From an uncultured Salinisphaerales bacterium (GTDB taxonomy: Bacteria; Pseudomonadota; Gammaproteobacteria; Nevskiales; CAJXLF01): DNA of 64,000 nt. The notes beneath the pieces were generated by a model. That model was not told the origin of the DNA and made no database searches. It saw nothing but the letters and a program-made list of their open reading frames with translations. Position numbers and translations under genes: made by a program. Below are positions 44,971-53,410 of the stretch, piece by piece. Every line of letters starts with the position of its first letter. The first letter of the stretch is position 1. The stretch is taken from the NCBI GenBank assembly GCA_913055805.1, contig CAJXLF010000001.1:458761-522760 (forward strand), read 5' to 3'.

Positions 44971-45037
44971 GGTGATCTGCTCGCCACTGAGGTGCGGCGG
45001 TCATTAGTTTCCTCTGGCACCAGGGCCATATTTTTCT

Positions 45038-45075
45038 CCCTCTCCCCCGGCGGGAGAGGGTTGGGGTGAGGGGGT
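45038..45075. repeat. CCCTCTCCC/GGGAGAGGG hairpin repeat
   Basis: CCCTCTCCC (45038-45046) pairs with GGGAGAGGG (45052-45060) and continues with TTGGGGTGAGGGGG. It is the same family as the array at 24563-24745 and lies between convergent gpmA and the GST gene. Confidence 0.85.
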
Positions 45076-45080
45076 AAACC

Positions 45081-45704
45081 CTAGCCCAGCTTCGACTCCA
45101 CCCGGGCCTTCCAGGCCAGCAGGTTTTTCTGTTCTTCCGTGGGTTTTACCTTGACCCAGCCAGCGAAGTCGGTGATGACGAAAGCGTCGATGTCAGCTTG
45201 ACTCAGCGAGTTGCCGACCAGATATTCCCGGCCTTCCAGCCCCTGATCCAGGCTGCTGAAAAACGTCCTAAGCCGCTGCAGTCCGCGCTGAGCCAGTTCG
45301 GGAATCTGGGGGATATCCACCGGGCCGGGCATGGCGCGGTTCTTCATGGCGGGACTGCTGTTACGCAGGGCTTCGGCAGCAGCCATGAATCCATCGACGA
45401 AAATCTTGTGCATCCAGTTCACGACCTCGGCGCGTTCCTGAGCCGTTGTGCCGAACGCCGGTGGATTCGGATACAGGCTGTCCAGAAACTGGGTAATGGC
45501 GATGACTTCAGTCAGACAAGTGCCGTCATCCAGAATCAGCGTCGGTACCGTGCAGCGCGGGTTGATCTGGCGGAATTCGGGCCGCATCTGTGCGCCGTTG
45601 CGCAGGTCCACCATTTCAGTGTCGAGCTCAACGTCCTTGTACTTGAGCATCAGTTCCACCCGTAACGGGCTCGGTGCGCCGGGTGCGAGATAGAGCTTCA
45701 TCAT
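45081..45704 (-). CDS. Glutathione S-transferase
   Basis: A 207-residue GST of ordinary length. The N-terminal domain starts KLYLAPGAPSPLRVELMLKY, with Ser near the active-site position; NPRCTVPTLILDDGT near 49 has the cis-Pro, and CLTEVIAITQFLDSLYP follows. The C-terminal domain contains YLVGNSLSQADIDAFVITDF near 160. It is 14 nt downstream of the HExxH protein gene on the same strand. The specific substrate is unknown. Confidence 0.9.
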   Translation of the reverse strand: MMKLYLAPGAPSPLRVELMLKYKDVELDTEMVDLRNGAQMRPEFRQINPRCTVPTLILDDGTCLTEVIAITQFLDSLYPNPPAFGTTAQERAEVVNWMHKIFVDGFMAAAEALRNSSPAMKNRAMPGPVDIPQIPELAQRGLQRLRTFFSSLDQGLEGREYLVGNSLSQADIDAFVITDFAGWVKVKPTEEQKNLLAWKARVESKLG

Positions 45705-45718
45705 GGCCTCCAGTCGGT

Positions 45719-46234
45719 TTATTGCTTGCGTAACTGCCAGGTGGGCAGGGCCTGCGGGTCGATCAGATTATGCGCCAGCAGCCAGGCCCGGGCATCCTCG
45801 GCATCCTGCTCGAACCAGGCCTGTGCCGAGCCGAGACGGAAGCTGTAACCCCAGGTATCCATGTCGGCCCACATGCGTTGGCGGCCCATCTCGGGGAGTT
45901 CATCGGCCAGCAGAATCTGCAGGTAGCAGACGCCGTTTTCCTCGTCATAGTCACCCCCGGCGTTGGTGTCCAGACCGCTGCGCCGGATTTCATCCATGCA
46001 AATGTAATGACAGGCTTCGTGCAGAATCGAATGGATGGGTGTGTCCGGCCGGGCATAAAGCCGGTTCTCGATCAGGCCTGCTTCTTCATCGCCCCAGAAG
46101 CTGCCGGGGATATTCGAGGTGGTTTCTGTTTCCACCAGTTCGAGGCCAAAACGCGCCAGCAGGGTAAGCAGGCTTTCCCGCTTGACGTCGTCTCGCTGCA
46201 ATACAGCATGCACAGTGGGGGTGGCTTGGGTCAT
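45719..46234 (-). CDS. Uncharacterised protein with a HExxH zinc motif
   Basis: A 171-residue soluble protein. IHSILHEACHYICMDEIRR near residue 70 contains HEACH, the HExxH signature of zincin metallopeptidases, with a possible third ligand among the acidic residues about 20 positions on (GGDYDEENGVCYLQIL). The rest gives no recognised family. Whether it is an active peptidase is not certain. Co-directional with a GST and divergent from the acylase-family gene. Confidence 0.6.
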   Translation of the reverse strand: MTQATPTVHAVLQRDDVKRESLLTLLARFGLELVETETTSNIPGSFWGDEEAGLIENRLYARPDTPIHSILHEACHYICMDEIRRSGLDTNAGGDYDEENGVCYLQILLADELPEMGRQRMWADMDTWGYSFRLGSAQAWFEQDAEDARAWLLAHNLIDPQALPTWQLRKQ

Positions 46235-46322
46235 AATCGGCTATATCCAAGGGGTCACAGAATATTAACTGGTAATTACATTGTGAACCGGCGAAGACCG
46301 GTCCCTGGATTCGGAGGAGAGC

Positions 46323-49300
46323 ATGAGGCAGGGCAGCATGGGTCATCTTGCAGGATGGCTGACGATTTCTATTCTCGCCGCGGGCATGAGCGCCTGCAGT
46401 AACAGTGACAACGACGACGGCGGCGGAGGCAACAACCCGCCTATCACCGACGGCGACAGTATTTTCATGAACATTGTGCCGGCCGGCAGCAACGGTAATG
46501 CAGCCGGTGGTGTGGGTGCGCCCGTGCCAGGCGTGCCGGCCCTGTCATTCCCGGACAACTACCGGGACCAGCTCGATCTCTACGGCAACCTGGCCTATGC
46601 GCAGATGGGGCTCAAGTCCGACAGCTGCGTACCGCCCAACAGTATCGACCAGCACCAGGCTTCCTCTGATCAGGCCTGCAACTACTTCAAGCCGGCCGGC
46701 CTGCGTCCGGTGGAAGGCACTGTGGTTTCCAGCCGCGAACTGACGGCGCCCAATGGCAGCAAGGTCACCATTGAACGTGACCAGTGGGGTGTGCCTTATG
46801 TGCTGGGTGATGACCGTTCCGCCGCCCAGTTCGGTCTCGGTTTCGCATCTGCGCAGGACCGCTTGTGGCTGTGGGATTTGTTGCGCGATGTCGGCCGCGG
46901 CGAGGCTTCAAAGAAGCTGGGGCCTTCGGAAACCACCTTTGACCTGGATCTCGAATTCGGCGTGCCCGGCGGTTACAACGAACAGGAACTGACGGCCATC
47001 GTGAATACGGCAGTCGCCAAGATCGGCGATCTGGGGCCCATATTCCTGAATGACACGGAAATGTTCGTGGCCGGCATGAACGCCTATGTGGCCTATCTGC
47101 AGACGCCGGAAGGGTTGGCCGAGGTGCCGCCGGAATACGCCACGCTGGGCCTGAAAATACCACCGCTGTTTCCACCGCGTCCCTTCACGGTGAACGACAT
47201 CGTGGCCAACGCTGTGCTGATCCAGTCAGCCCTGGGTCTGGGCGGTGGCGGAGAGGCCAGCAACTTGCAGCTGTTGCAGAAGCTGGATGCCAGTTTCGGG
47301 CCGGGCTCTACCAGTATTCCCGAGGCGGCCTGCGAGTTCTGGCGCGATATCCGCCATGCCGATGATCCGGAAACTACCCATTCCACCAACCGGCGTTTCG
47401 CCACCCAATCGCCGCCCAGCGTGAGTGAAAACTGTCCGCAGAATCTGCCAGCCGGTGTGGCGATCTGGGATGTGGACAGCCTGGTCGGGCGTGAATTCCT
47501 GCGCCGCGACAGCGGTGCGCCTCTGCCGCTGATCGATCTGGGGGGCGTCCCTTTCCTGGGTGATCTGCTGGGGCAGATTACGGGTGCCCTGACCGGAGGC
47601 GCGCCGGATCTGGAAGCGCCTGTCGGCGGGGGTGGCGGTCTTGTGCAGCTGCAGCAGGAAGAGTGGCATCCTCCCCTGAAACCTGCGAAGGGGGTCGAAG
47701 CACAAAGCCTGATGGCTTCGGTGGATCCGAACAGTATTCACCATACGCTGGAACAATACGGTTTGCCGCGCACCACGTCCAACTGGATTGCGGTCAGCGC
47801 GGACCAGACCCAGTCCGGCGTTCCGATCATGGTAGGCGGGCCGCAGACCGGTTACTTCCAGCCGCAGCTGCTGTGGGAAGCGGCAGTGGTGTCCACCGGC
47901 GGCACGGAATTCGATATCGCGGCGCGCGGTATCACCACCGTCAATGTGCCGTATATCACCATCGGTCGTGGACGTGATTTCGCCTGGTCGCCGACGTCAG
48001 CCAGTTCCGACTTCACCGATATCCGCGTGTCGATGATGTGTAATACCGACGGCAGCCCGGCGTCGCGTGACGATGGCGATGACGATGGCTTTCCCGATGC
48101 TGACGGCTACATGTTCGATGGCGAGTGTGTGAAGTTCTACCGCCGTACCGATACCTGGGATGCGGTGCCGACGCCGGCCAGCATCGCCCTGGGCGGCTCG
48201 CCGACCGCGGAGGCGATCAGCCGCTTCATTATGCGTACGCACTATGGTCCGGTGGTGGCAACGGCCACCGTCAATGGCGCGCCGGTGGCGGTGTCTACCC
48301 AGCGTTCCACCTTCATGGCGGACGTGGATGCCACGATTCCCTTCGCCACTATGGTGAACAATGGCGAGGACATGGATCATCGCCGTTTCCGCGAGCTGTT
48401 CAACAGCATGACCAGTACCTTCAACTGGGTGTATGCGGACGGTAGTGATATCGCTTTCATCCAGAGCGGCCTGTACCCCAGGCGTCATCCCCAGCAGCAT
48501 CCGGAGTTGCCGGTGTGGGGCGACGGTAACTATGAGTGGGAGGTCGATCAGAATCTGGGTCCCGCCTTCTTTACCAGCTATGGCGGTGATGCCGAGGATG
48601 GCGCCGTAACCTTCCCGACACGCGCCGTTCCGGTGGAAGCCGACAGTGTCAGCGGGCGGCCGGGCTACTTTGAATGGCCGGGGTATCTGTCGCTGGATGC
48701 CCATGTACAGGACGTGAACCCGCCCTCCGGTTTTCTGGCCAACTGGAATAACAATGGCGCGCCGGGCTGGTGGGCAGCCGATACCAAGAGTGACTATGGG
48801 CCGGTACACCGTGTGAACCATCTGTCCGAGCGTTTGCAGGCTTTCAAGGCCAGTGGCCGCAAGCATGATCTGGCCAGCATGATCGAGATCATGGGTGATG
48901 CCGCCTATACCGACCTGCGGGGTCTGGATGTGGTGCCGCTGCTGGTCGAGGTGCTGGAAACCGACACCCTGACGGCTGATCAACAGTCGATTGTCGACTT
49001 GCTTGAAGCCTGGATGGGGGATGGGTCACAGCAATGGATCAATGGCGGAAACGGGCTGGGGTCGCTGCGCCGTGACCGTGACCAGGACGGCGCCTATGAC
49101 CATCGTGCCGCCGTAGTGTTCATCGATGCCTGGTTCCAGCATCTGAATGAAACCCTGTTGCCGCAGCTCGCGGCGGTCGGCGGGCCGGTGATCCAGGGTC
49201 GCCTGGACGCGCCGGGGCCGGTCGGTTCCGCCTTCCAGGGCGGCTGGTTCCAGTTCATGTACCGCGTGCTGCGTACGGCCCTGAACAAGTCCGGCCGTAC

Positions 49301-49562
49301 CGATTACAAGGTGCTGCGTTGTGCCGATTCTGATGCGCTGGCCGATTGCCGTGCTGCGGTGGTCAGCGCCATGGATATGGCGTTGAGTGATCTGGGCGGC
49401 CTGGGCAATCAGGCGGCCTGGGACGGCACGCAGATTTATGGCGGCACTACGGTGGAGGATCACGATGCCGTGGAGGCGACTTCATTCGCCTTCCTGCCGA
49501 CGCCACCGATTCACTGGATTAACCGGCCGACATTCCAGCAGGCGGTTGAAATACACGAATAG
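46323..49562 (+). CDS. Penicillin-acylase-family N-terminal-nucleophile hydrolase (lipoprotein)
   Basis: A 1079-residue protein starting with a lipoprotein signal whose lipobox is AGMSAC (Cys near residue 25). It belongs to the Ntn-hydrolase family of penicillin G acylases and N-acyl-homoserine-lactone acylases. The alpha part has IERDQWGVPYVLGDDRSAAQ near 150. The self-cleavage site and nucleophile is Ser486 in LPRTTSNWIAVSAD, followed by GGPQTGYFQP. It is longer than AHL acylases (about 760-850) because of extra sequence before the nucleophile, including a Gly-rich linker near 435-445. The substrate could be an AHL or another amide; sequence alone does not decide. Confidence 0.85.
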   Translation: MRQGSMGHLAGWLTISILAAGMSACSNSDNDDGGGGNNPPITDGDSIFMNIVPAGSNGNAAGGVGAPVPGVPALSFPDNYRDQLDLYGNLAYAQMGLKSDSCVPPNSIDQHQASSDQACNYFKPAGLRPVEGTVVSSRELTAPNGSKVTIERDQWGVPYVLGDDRSAAQFGLGFASAQDRLWLWDLLRDVGRGEASKKLGPSETTFDLDLEFGVPGGYNEQELTAIVNTAVAKIGDLGPIFLNDTEMFVAGMNAYVAYLQTPEGLAEVPPEYATLGLKIPPLFPPRPFTVNDIVANAVLIQSALGLGGGGEASNLQLLQKLDASFGPGSTSIPEAACEFWRDIRHADDPETTHSTNRRFATQSPPSVSENCPQNLPAGVAIWDVDSLVGREFLRRDSGAPLPLIDLGGVPFLGDLLGQITGALTGGAPDLEAPVGGGGGLVQLQQEEWHPPLKPAKGVEAQSLMASVDPNSIHHTLEQYGLPRTTSNWIAVSADQTQSGVPIMVGGPQTGYFQPQLLWEAAVVSTGGTEFDIAARGITTVNVPYITIGRGRDFAWSPTSASSDFTDIRVSMMCNTDGSPASRDDGDDDGFPDADGYMFDGECVKFYRRTDTWDAVPTPASIALGGSPTAEAISRFIMRTHYGPVVATATVNGAPVAVSTQRSTFMADVDATIPFATMVNNGEDMDHRRFRELFNSMTSTFNWVYADGSDIAFIQSGLYPRRHPQQHPELPVWGDGNYEWEVDQNLGPAFFTSYGGDAEDGAVTFPTRAVPVEADSVSGRPGYFEWPGYLSLDAHVQDVNPPSGFLANWNNNGAPGWWAADTKSDYGPVHRVNHLSERLQAFKASGRKHDLASMIEIMGDAAYTDLRGLDVVPLLVEVLETDTLTADQQSIVDLLEAWMGDGSQQWINGGNGLGSLRRDRDQDGAYDHRAAVVFIDAWFQHLNETLLPQLAAVGGPVIQGRLDAPGPVGSAFQGGWFQFMYRVLRTALNKSGRTDYKVLRCADSDALADCRAAVVSAMDMALSDLGGLGNQAAWDGTQIYGGTTVEDHDAVEATSFAFLPTPPIHWINRPTFQQAVEIHE

Positions 49563-49579
49563 CCCGGGGGAGAGTGTGA

Positions 49580-49606
49580 AAGCCCCGCTTCGGCGGGGCT
49601 TCTTTG
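49580..49606 (+). terminator. Rho-independent terminator after the acylase gene
   Basis: AAGCCCCGC (49580-49588) pairs perfectly with GCGGGGCTT (49593-49601) around a TTCG tetraloop, followed by TCTTTG. It lies 18 nt after the stop codon. Confidence 0.9.
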
Positions 49607-49716
49607 TTTCTGAAACGCCTGCCCTCACAACTGTCATTTCCACAGCCCCTCGATCCTTCCTTGACTCAAAAGGGGAGAGTTGTCGGGCCCTGTGATGGGT
49701 TCGTTGGCTGTAACTT

Positions 49717-50100
49717 TCAGCGGATGGTGTGGACCGAGGCTTCCCAGTTCTGGCCGTCGAAATCCTTGATCCGAATATCCTGGATGTGATCTCTGTCCAG
49801 GCAGTTCACATTGACGCTGTAGCCGTCAGGATGTGAGCGCGGAACGTAGAAGGACTTGATGCCGCAGTGCTGGCAGAAGTAATGCTGGGCGGTGCCGGTG
49901 TTGAACCTGTAGGTGGTCAGGTCGTCGCCACCCTGTTCCAGCGTAAAGTCATCCTTTTCCACGATCAGGTGCAGGAATCCCGTCATGCTGCAGATGGAAC
50001 AGTTGCAGCGCGTGGCAGGTATCACCGCCGGTGCGCGGACGGAAAAGCGCACCGCGCCGCAGTGGCAGCCGCCGTGATGGGTGGTGAGCTCATTATTCAT
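49717..50100 (-). CDS. GFA-family (glutathione-dependent formaldehyde-activating-like) protein
   Basis: A 127-residue Cys-rich zinc protein. The GFA pattern is visible: HHGGCHCGAVRFSVRAPA near residue 8, RCNCSICSMTGFLHLIV near 31, and YFCQHCGIKSFYVPRSHPDG near 75. Family members include Gfa, which was linked to S-hydroxymethylglutathione formation, but many have unknown function. The ATG at 50100 directly precedes the conserved part; the frame remains open upstream through the zur gene on the other strand without meaningful similarity. Confidence 0.87.
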   Translation of the reverse strand: MNNELTTHHGGCHCGAVRFSVRAPAVIPATRCNCSICSMTGFLHLIVEKDDFTLEQGGDDLTTYRFNTGTAQHYFCQHCGIKSFYVPRSHPDGYSVNVNCLDRDHIQDIRIKDFDGQNWEASVHTIR

Positions 50101-50190
50101 GCCAGCATGATGGCAGGATCTAAAAGGAAGGCAAGAGGCTGATGCCGACACCTGATAGACTGTTACATTATTCGGGTTGTTGGCCTGCTT

Positions 50191-50649
50191 ATGCGTAAAA
50201 GTGAATTGAACCGCTTTCTGGACCAGGCACAGGCTATGTGCGACGAGCGTGGTGTGCGCCTCACGGCCCAGCGACGCGAAGTGCTGGGTATTATCCATGC
50301 GGCGGGCCAGCCGATCGGCGCCTATGAAATTCTGGAAAGGATGAGGCAGGGTGGCCGCAAGCCCGCACCGCCCACCGTTTACCGCGCCCTGGAATTTCTT
50401 CTTCAGGAACATCTCATCCACAAGCTGGAAACCCTGCATGCCTATGTGGCCTGCAGCCATCCCGATCATCCGCATGCCAGCCAGTTTCTGATCTGCAGCC
50501 AGTGCGGCGAGGTGGATGAGCTGGAAAGCGCCGGCCTCGACGGCACGTTGAGCGACCTGGCTCGCACCCGTGGCTTCCGGCCGCAATCCCATACGGTCGA
50601 GGTTTCTGGCACCTGTGCGGAGTGTGCGCAGGGCAAGTCAGCCGGTTAG
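50191..50649 (+). CDS. zur: Fur-family zinc uptake regulator
   Basis: A 152-residue Fur-type repressor. The winged helix occupies about residues 15-85 (RGVRLTAQRREVLGIIHAAG, then PPTVYRALEFLLQEHLIHKL). The structural zinc site is formed by LICSQCGEVDEL near 99 and GTCAECAQG at the end. The HPDHPHASQFL segment and the neighbouring zinc genes indicate Zur rather than Fur. It would repress zinc uptake when zinc is plentiful. Three similar candidate Zur boxes lie at 50681, 51573 and 56421. Confidence 0.9.
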   Translation: MRKSELNRFLDQAQAMCDERGVRLTAQRREVLGIIHAAGQPIGAYEILERMRQGGRKPAPPTVYRALEFLLQEHLIHKLETLHAYVACSHPDHPHASQFLICSQCGEVDELESAGLDGTLSDLARTRGFRPQSHTVEVSGTCAECAQGKSAG

Positions 50650-50680
50650 TTTGAACCTGCGGCGCCAGTCGTGGTCTTAG

Positions 50681-50697
50681 TATGTTATAAAGTTTCA
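50681..50697. promoter_or_regulatory. Candidate Zur box 1
   Basis: TATGTTATAAAGTTTCA lies 27 nt before the lipoprotein gene at 50725. It matches the minus-strand reading of box 3 (AATGTTATAAAGTAACATT) at most positions. The right half is weaker than in boxes 2 and 3. Confidence 0.65.
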
Positions 50698-50724
50698 CTT
50701 TTACATCGGTGAAGCAGGACTGCT

Positions 50725-51192
50725 ATGCCAGACAATCTGTACAAATGCCTGTTGCCGGCCATGCTGTTACTGCTGGCTGCCTGTTCGGATCGGGGCCAGG
50801 TGCATGTCGAGCATGCCTGGATGTCAGTACCGGCAGAGGGCGTCGAAACCACGGGATTTCTTGAGGTGATGAATCCGGGCGCGGAGGCGGTGGAAATCGT
50901 TTCAGCTTCCAGCGAGGCTTTCGAAACGGTGACTTTCCATCTGCGCGAGGGCGATCACTTCCGGCCGGCACAAAGCCTGACCGTACCGGCACGCGGCCGC
51001 CTGGAGCTTGATGGCGACAACGGTCGGCTCGGCCTGGCCGGTCCGCAGCAAGGCATCAAGGACGGTGATCATCTGCCTCTGGCGCTGGCAGTGCGCCTGC
51101 ACAACGGTCAGCTGATGACGCTGGAGGCTGAACTACATGTGCACGAGGGTGAGGCAGAGCATGACCCAGAGCATGGTCACGAAGATCACTGA
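50725..51192 (+). CDS. PCuAC-like periplasmic metal-binding lipoprotein with a His-rich tail
   Basis: A 155-residue lipoprotein (signal ending LLLLAAC, Cys near 16) with the cupredoxin-like fold of PCuAC copper chaperones (HVEHAWMSVPAEGVETTGFL to MTLEAELHVHEG). The Met/His ligands typical of PCuAC are mostly lost, while the last 15 residues are rich in His and acidic residues (EAEHDPEHGHEDH). Together with the Zur box upstream this suggests zinc rather than copper binding. The set resembles the zinc-repressed PA4063-PA4066 operon of Pseudomonas aeruginosa. Confidence 0.75.
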   Translation: MPDNLYKCLLPAMLLLLAACSDRGQVHVEHAWMSVPAEGVETTGFLEVMNPGAEAVEIVSASSEAFETVTFHLREGDHFRPAQSLTVPARGRLELDGDNGRLGLAGPQQGIKDGDHLPLALAVRLHNGQLMTLEAELHVHEGEAEHDPEHGHEDH

Positions 51193-51557
51193 CTGGCGAT
51201 TTTCAGGCGCAGGCGGAGGTTCATGCTATGGGCAAATACGATCAGCAAGGCGCCGCCGCTGAGGATCCAGGGCTCATATTGCTCGCCCAGACCGCCCTTG
51301 AAGGCGTAAAGCAGGAAACCCACGAGTGCACAGGCCAGCGGCCACATCTGTCCATGATAATGGCGATAGCCATTGAGCAGGGCATAGCTGGCGATGGCGA
51401 TGGAAATGGCCAGCACGGTACTTTCGAAACCGGGTTGGGCAATCCATTGCAGGCCCAGCAAAGGCAGCACCGGTATGATCGCTGGCAGGATGAAACAGTG
51501 AATGGCGCAGGCAGATGTGGCGCAGATTCCGACGATGTCCCAGCTGCGTTGCCGCAT
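51186..51557 (-). CDS. MerC-domain membrane protein
   Basis: A 123-residue protein with four hydrophobic segments and the MerC-type Cys pair in ATSACAIHCFILPAIIPVLP (about residues 13-32). MerC proteins of mercury operons carry Hg(II), while chromosomal copies next to zur are common and are thought to handle zinc. It overlaps the lipoprotein gene end by 7 nt on the opposite strand and is divergent from the ABC gene, with a Zur box between. Confidence 0.85.
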   Translation of the reverse strand: MRQRSWDIVGICATSACAIHCFILPAIIPVLPLLGLQWIAQPGFESTVLAISIAIASYALLNGYRHYHGQMWPLACALVGFLLYAFKGGLGEQYEPWILSGGALLIVFAHSMNLRLRLKIASQ

Positions 51558-51572
51558 TTTTCACCTCACAAG

Positions 51573-51590
51573 ACGTTATAACATAACATT
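51573..51590. promoter_or_regulatory. Candidate Zur box 2
   Basis: ACGTTATAACATAACATT contains the palindrome GTTAT-AAC-ATAAC. It lies between the divergent merC-like and ABC transporter genes and ends at the base before the ABC start codon, so one bound repressor could block both. Confidence 0.75.
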
Positions 51591-52250
51591 ATGCAACAAA
51601 AGCAGGGCGCATCGCTAGTAATACAGGGTCTGGAGCACCGCTATGGCAGCCGCAGTGTGCTCACCCTGCCGGATTACCGGGTCGGCGGCGGTGAGCATCA
51701 TCTGATTCTTGGCCCCTCTGGCAGTGGCAAGACCACATTGCTGCATGTAATCGCCGGGTTGCTCAAGCCCTCGTCTGGCAGCATCGATATCGACGGACAG
51801 GCGCTTTACGCCATGAACGAAACCGGGCGCGACCGTTTCCGCGGCAGCCATATGGGTATCGTGTTCCAGCGCCTGCATCTGCTTCCGTCATTGACGGTGA
51901 CGGCCAATATTCTTCTCGCCCAGTATCTCGCGCGACAGCCACAGCAGTCCCGGCAGGTGCAGGTATTGCTCGAGGCGCTGGGCCTGGGACACCGGTTGCA
52001 TGCCTATCCCGGCGATCTGTCGCTGGGGGAGGCGCAGCGGGTGGCCATTGCCCGCGCCGTGGCCAACCGGCCGCGCCTGCTGCTGGCCGATGAGCCCACT
52101 TCCAGCCTCGACGACGCCAATGCGGCAACGGTGATCAACCTGCTGCGCAACCAGGCCGATGCGATCGGCGCGACCCTGCTGGTGGTGACGCATGACGCCC
52201 GTATCCAGGGGCACTTCGAGCAGCGTCTGGTGCTGGAGGCGGCGGCATGA
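51591..52250 (+). CDS. ABC transporter ATP-binding protein (LolD/MacB-like)
   Basis: A 219-residue ATPase. Walker A is GPSGSGKTTLLHV near residue 37, the signature is LSLGEAQRVAIARAVANRPR near 143, and Walker B LLLADEPTSSLDD. The closest general type is LolD/MacB, which works with FtsX-type permeases. It overlaps the permease gene by 4 nt. In the analogous PA4063-4066 set this ATPase/permease pair is zinc-repressed; what it moves is not known. It is not a ZnuC-type ATPase. Confidence 0.9.
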   Translation: MQQKQGASLVIQGLEHRYGSRSVLTLPDYRVGGGEHHLILGPSGSGKTTLLHVIAGLLKPSSGSIDIDGQALYAMNETGRDRFRGSHMGIVFQRLHLLPSLTVTANILLAQYLARQPQQSRQVQVLLEALGLGHRLHAYPGDLSLGEAQRVAIARAVANRPRLLLADEPTSSLDDANAATVINLLRNQADAIGATLLVVTHDARIQGHFEQRLVLEAAA

Positions 52251-53410
52251 ACCTGTGGACCCTGGCGCTGGCCTATCTGCGGCGCAATCGCCTGGCGTCG
52301 GCCCTGAATGTGCTGCTGATGGCGATCGGCATTGCCACCATTGTGCTGCTGGCCCTGTTTGCGCAGCAGATGAACCAGCGTATGAGCCGTGATGCCGCGG
52401 GGGTCGACCTGGTGCTGGGCGCCAAGGGCAGTCCGGTGCAGCTGATTCTCTCGGCCGTGTATCACGCCGATGTGCCGACCGGCAATATCGACTATGCCGA
52501 AGCTCGACGCTGGGCGCAGCACCCCATGGTGCGGCGGGCCATTCCGCAGGCGCTGGGCGATTCCTGGCGCGGCTTCCGTATTGTCGGCACCAGTCATGAC
52601 TACCCGGCGCATTACGGCGCGGCAATCGCCGAGGGCCGGCTGTGGCAAGCGCCCGGCGAAGTCACGGTAGGCGCCGAGGTGGCGGCAGCCGGCATGCAAA
52701 TAGGGCAAAGCTTCTTCGGCGTGCACGGTTTCAGTGAAAGAGGTCATGCCCACGAGAACAGCGAATACCGGGTAGTCGGCGTGCTGCAGGCCACCGGCAC
52801 CGTGGCGGACCGGTTGATATTCACCGGCCTGGAAAGCGTATGGGCGGTACACGGCGATGCGGCGCCCGAGGCGCCGGAAATCACCTCCATGCTGCTCAAC
52901 TACAAGACCCCGCTGGCGGCCACCCAGCTGCCGCGCCAGATCAACACTCAGTCGCAGCTGCAGGCTGCTTCGCCGGCCTTTGAAACGGCGCGCCTGCTCA
53001 ATCTGGTGGGCATTGGCCTGGACGGTTTCCGCCTGTTTGGCTGGTTGCTGGTGGCGACCGCCGGCATCGGTATTTTCGTGGCGCTGTATCACGCCCTGGA
53101 AGCGCGGCGCTATGACCTGGCGATGATGCGCTGCCTGGGTGCCAGCCGCTGGCAGGTAATCGCCAGCCTGGTGATCGAGGCATTGCTGCTGACCCTGGCC
53201 GGTGCCGTGCTGGGCCTGTTGCTGGGACATGCGGCGGCGGAATTGCTGGGCGCCGTCACGGATGAACGGCTGGTGCTGAGCGGGGCACAGTTCCTGCCGC
53301 AGGAGCTGGCCATCGTGGCGGCGGCCCTGGCAGTGGGCATGGTGGCGGCCGCGCTGCCGGCCATCCGGCTTTACCGCGCCGATGTGGCGCGCATACTGAG
53401 TGAAGGCTGA
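52247..53410 (+). CDS. FtsX/MacB-type ABC transporter permease
   Basis: A 387-residue permease: an N-terminal membrane helix (about 18-40), a periplasmic MacB-PCD-like domain (about 45-250) and three more helices (about 265-290, 310-335 and 350-372) forming the FtsX domain. This class uses mechanical coupling to act on lipoproteins or periplasmic partners instead of carrying a solute through a channel. It overlaps the ATPase gene by 4 nt and the DUF3299 gene by 1 nt. Confidence 0.9.
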   Translation: MNLWTLALAYLRRNRLASALNVLLMAIGIATIVLLALFAQQMNQRMSRDAAGVDLVLGAKGSPVQLILSAVYHADVPTGNIDYAEARRWAQHPMVRRAIPQALGDSWRGFRIVGTSHDYPAHYGAAIAEGRLWQAPGEVTVGAEVAAAGMQIGQSFFGVHGFSERGHAHENSEYRVVGVLQATGTVADRLIFTGLESVWAVHGDAAPEAPEITSMLLNYKTPLAATQLPRQINTQSQLQAASPAFETARLLNLVGIGLDGFRLFGWLLVATAGIGIFVALYHALEARRYDLAMMRCLGASRWQVIASLVIEALLLTLAGAVLGLLLGHAAAELLGAVTDERLVLSGAQFLPQELAIVAAALAVGMVAAALPAIRLYRADVARILSEG

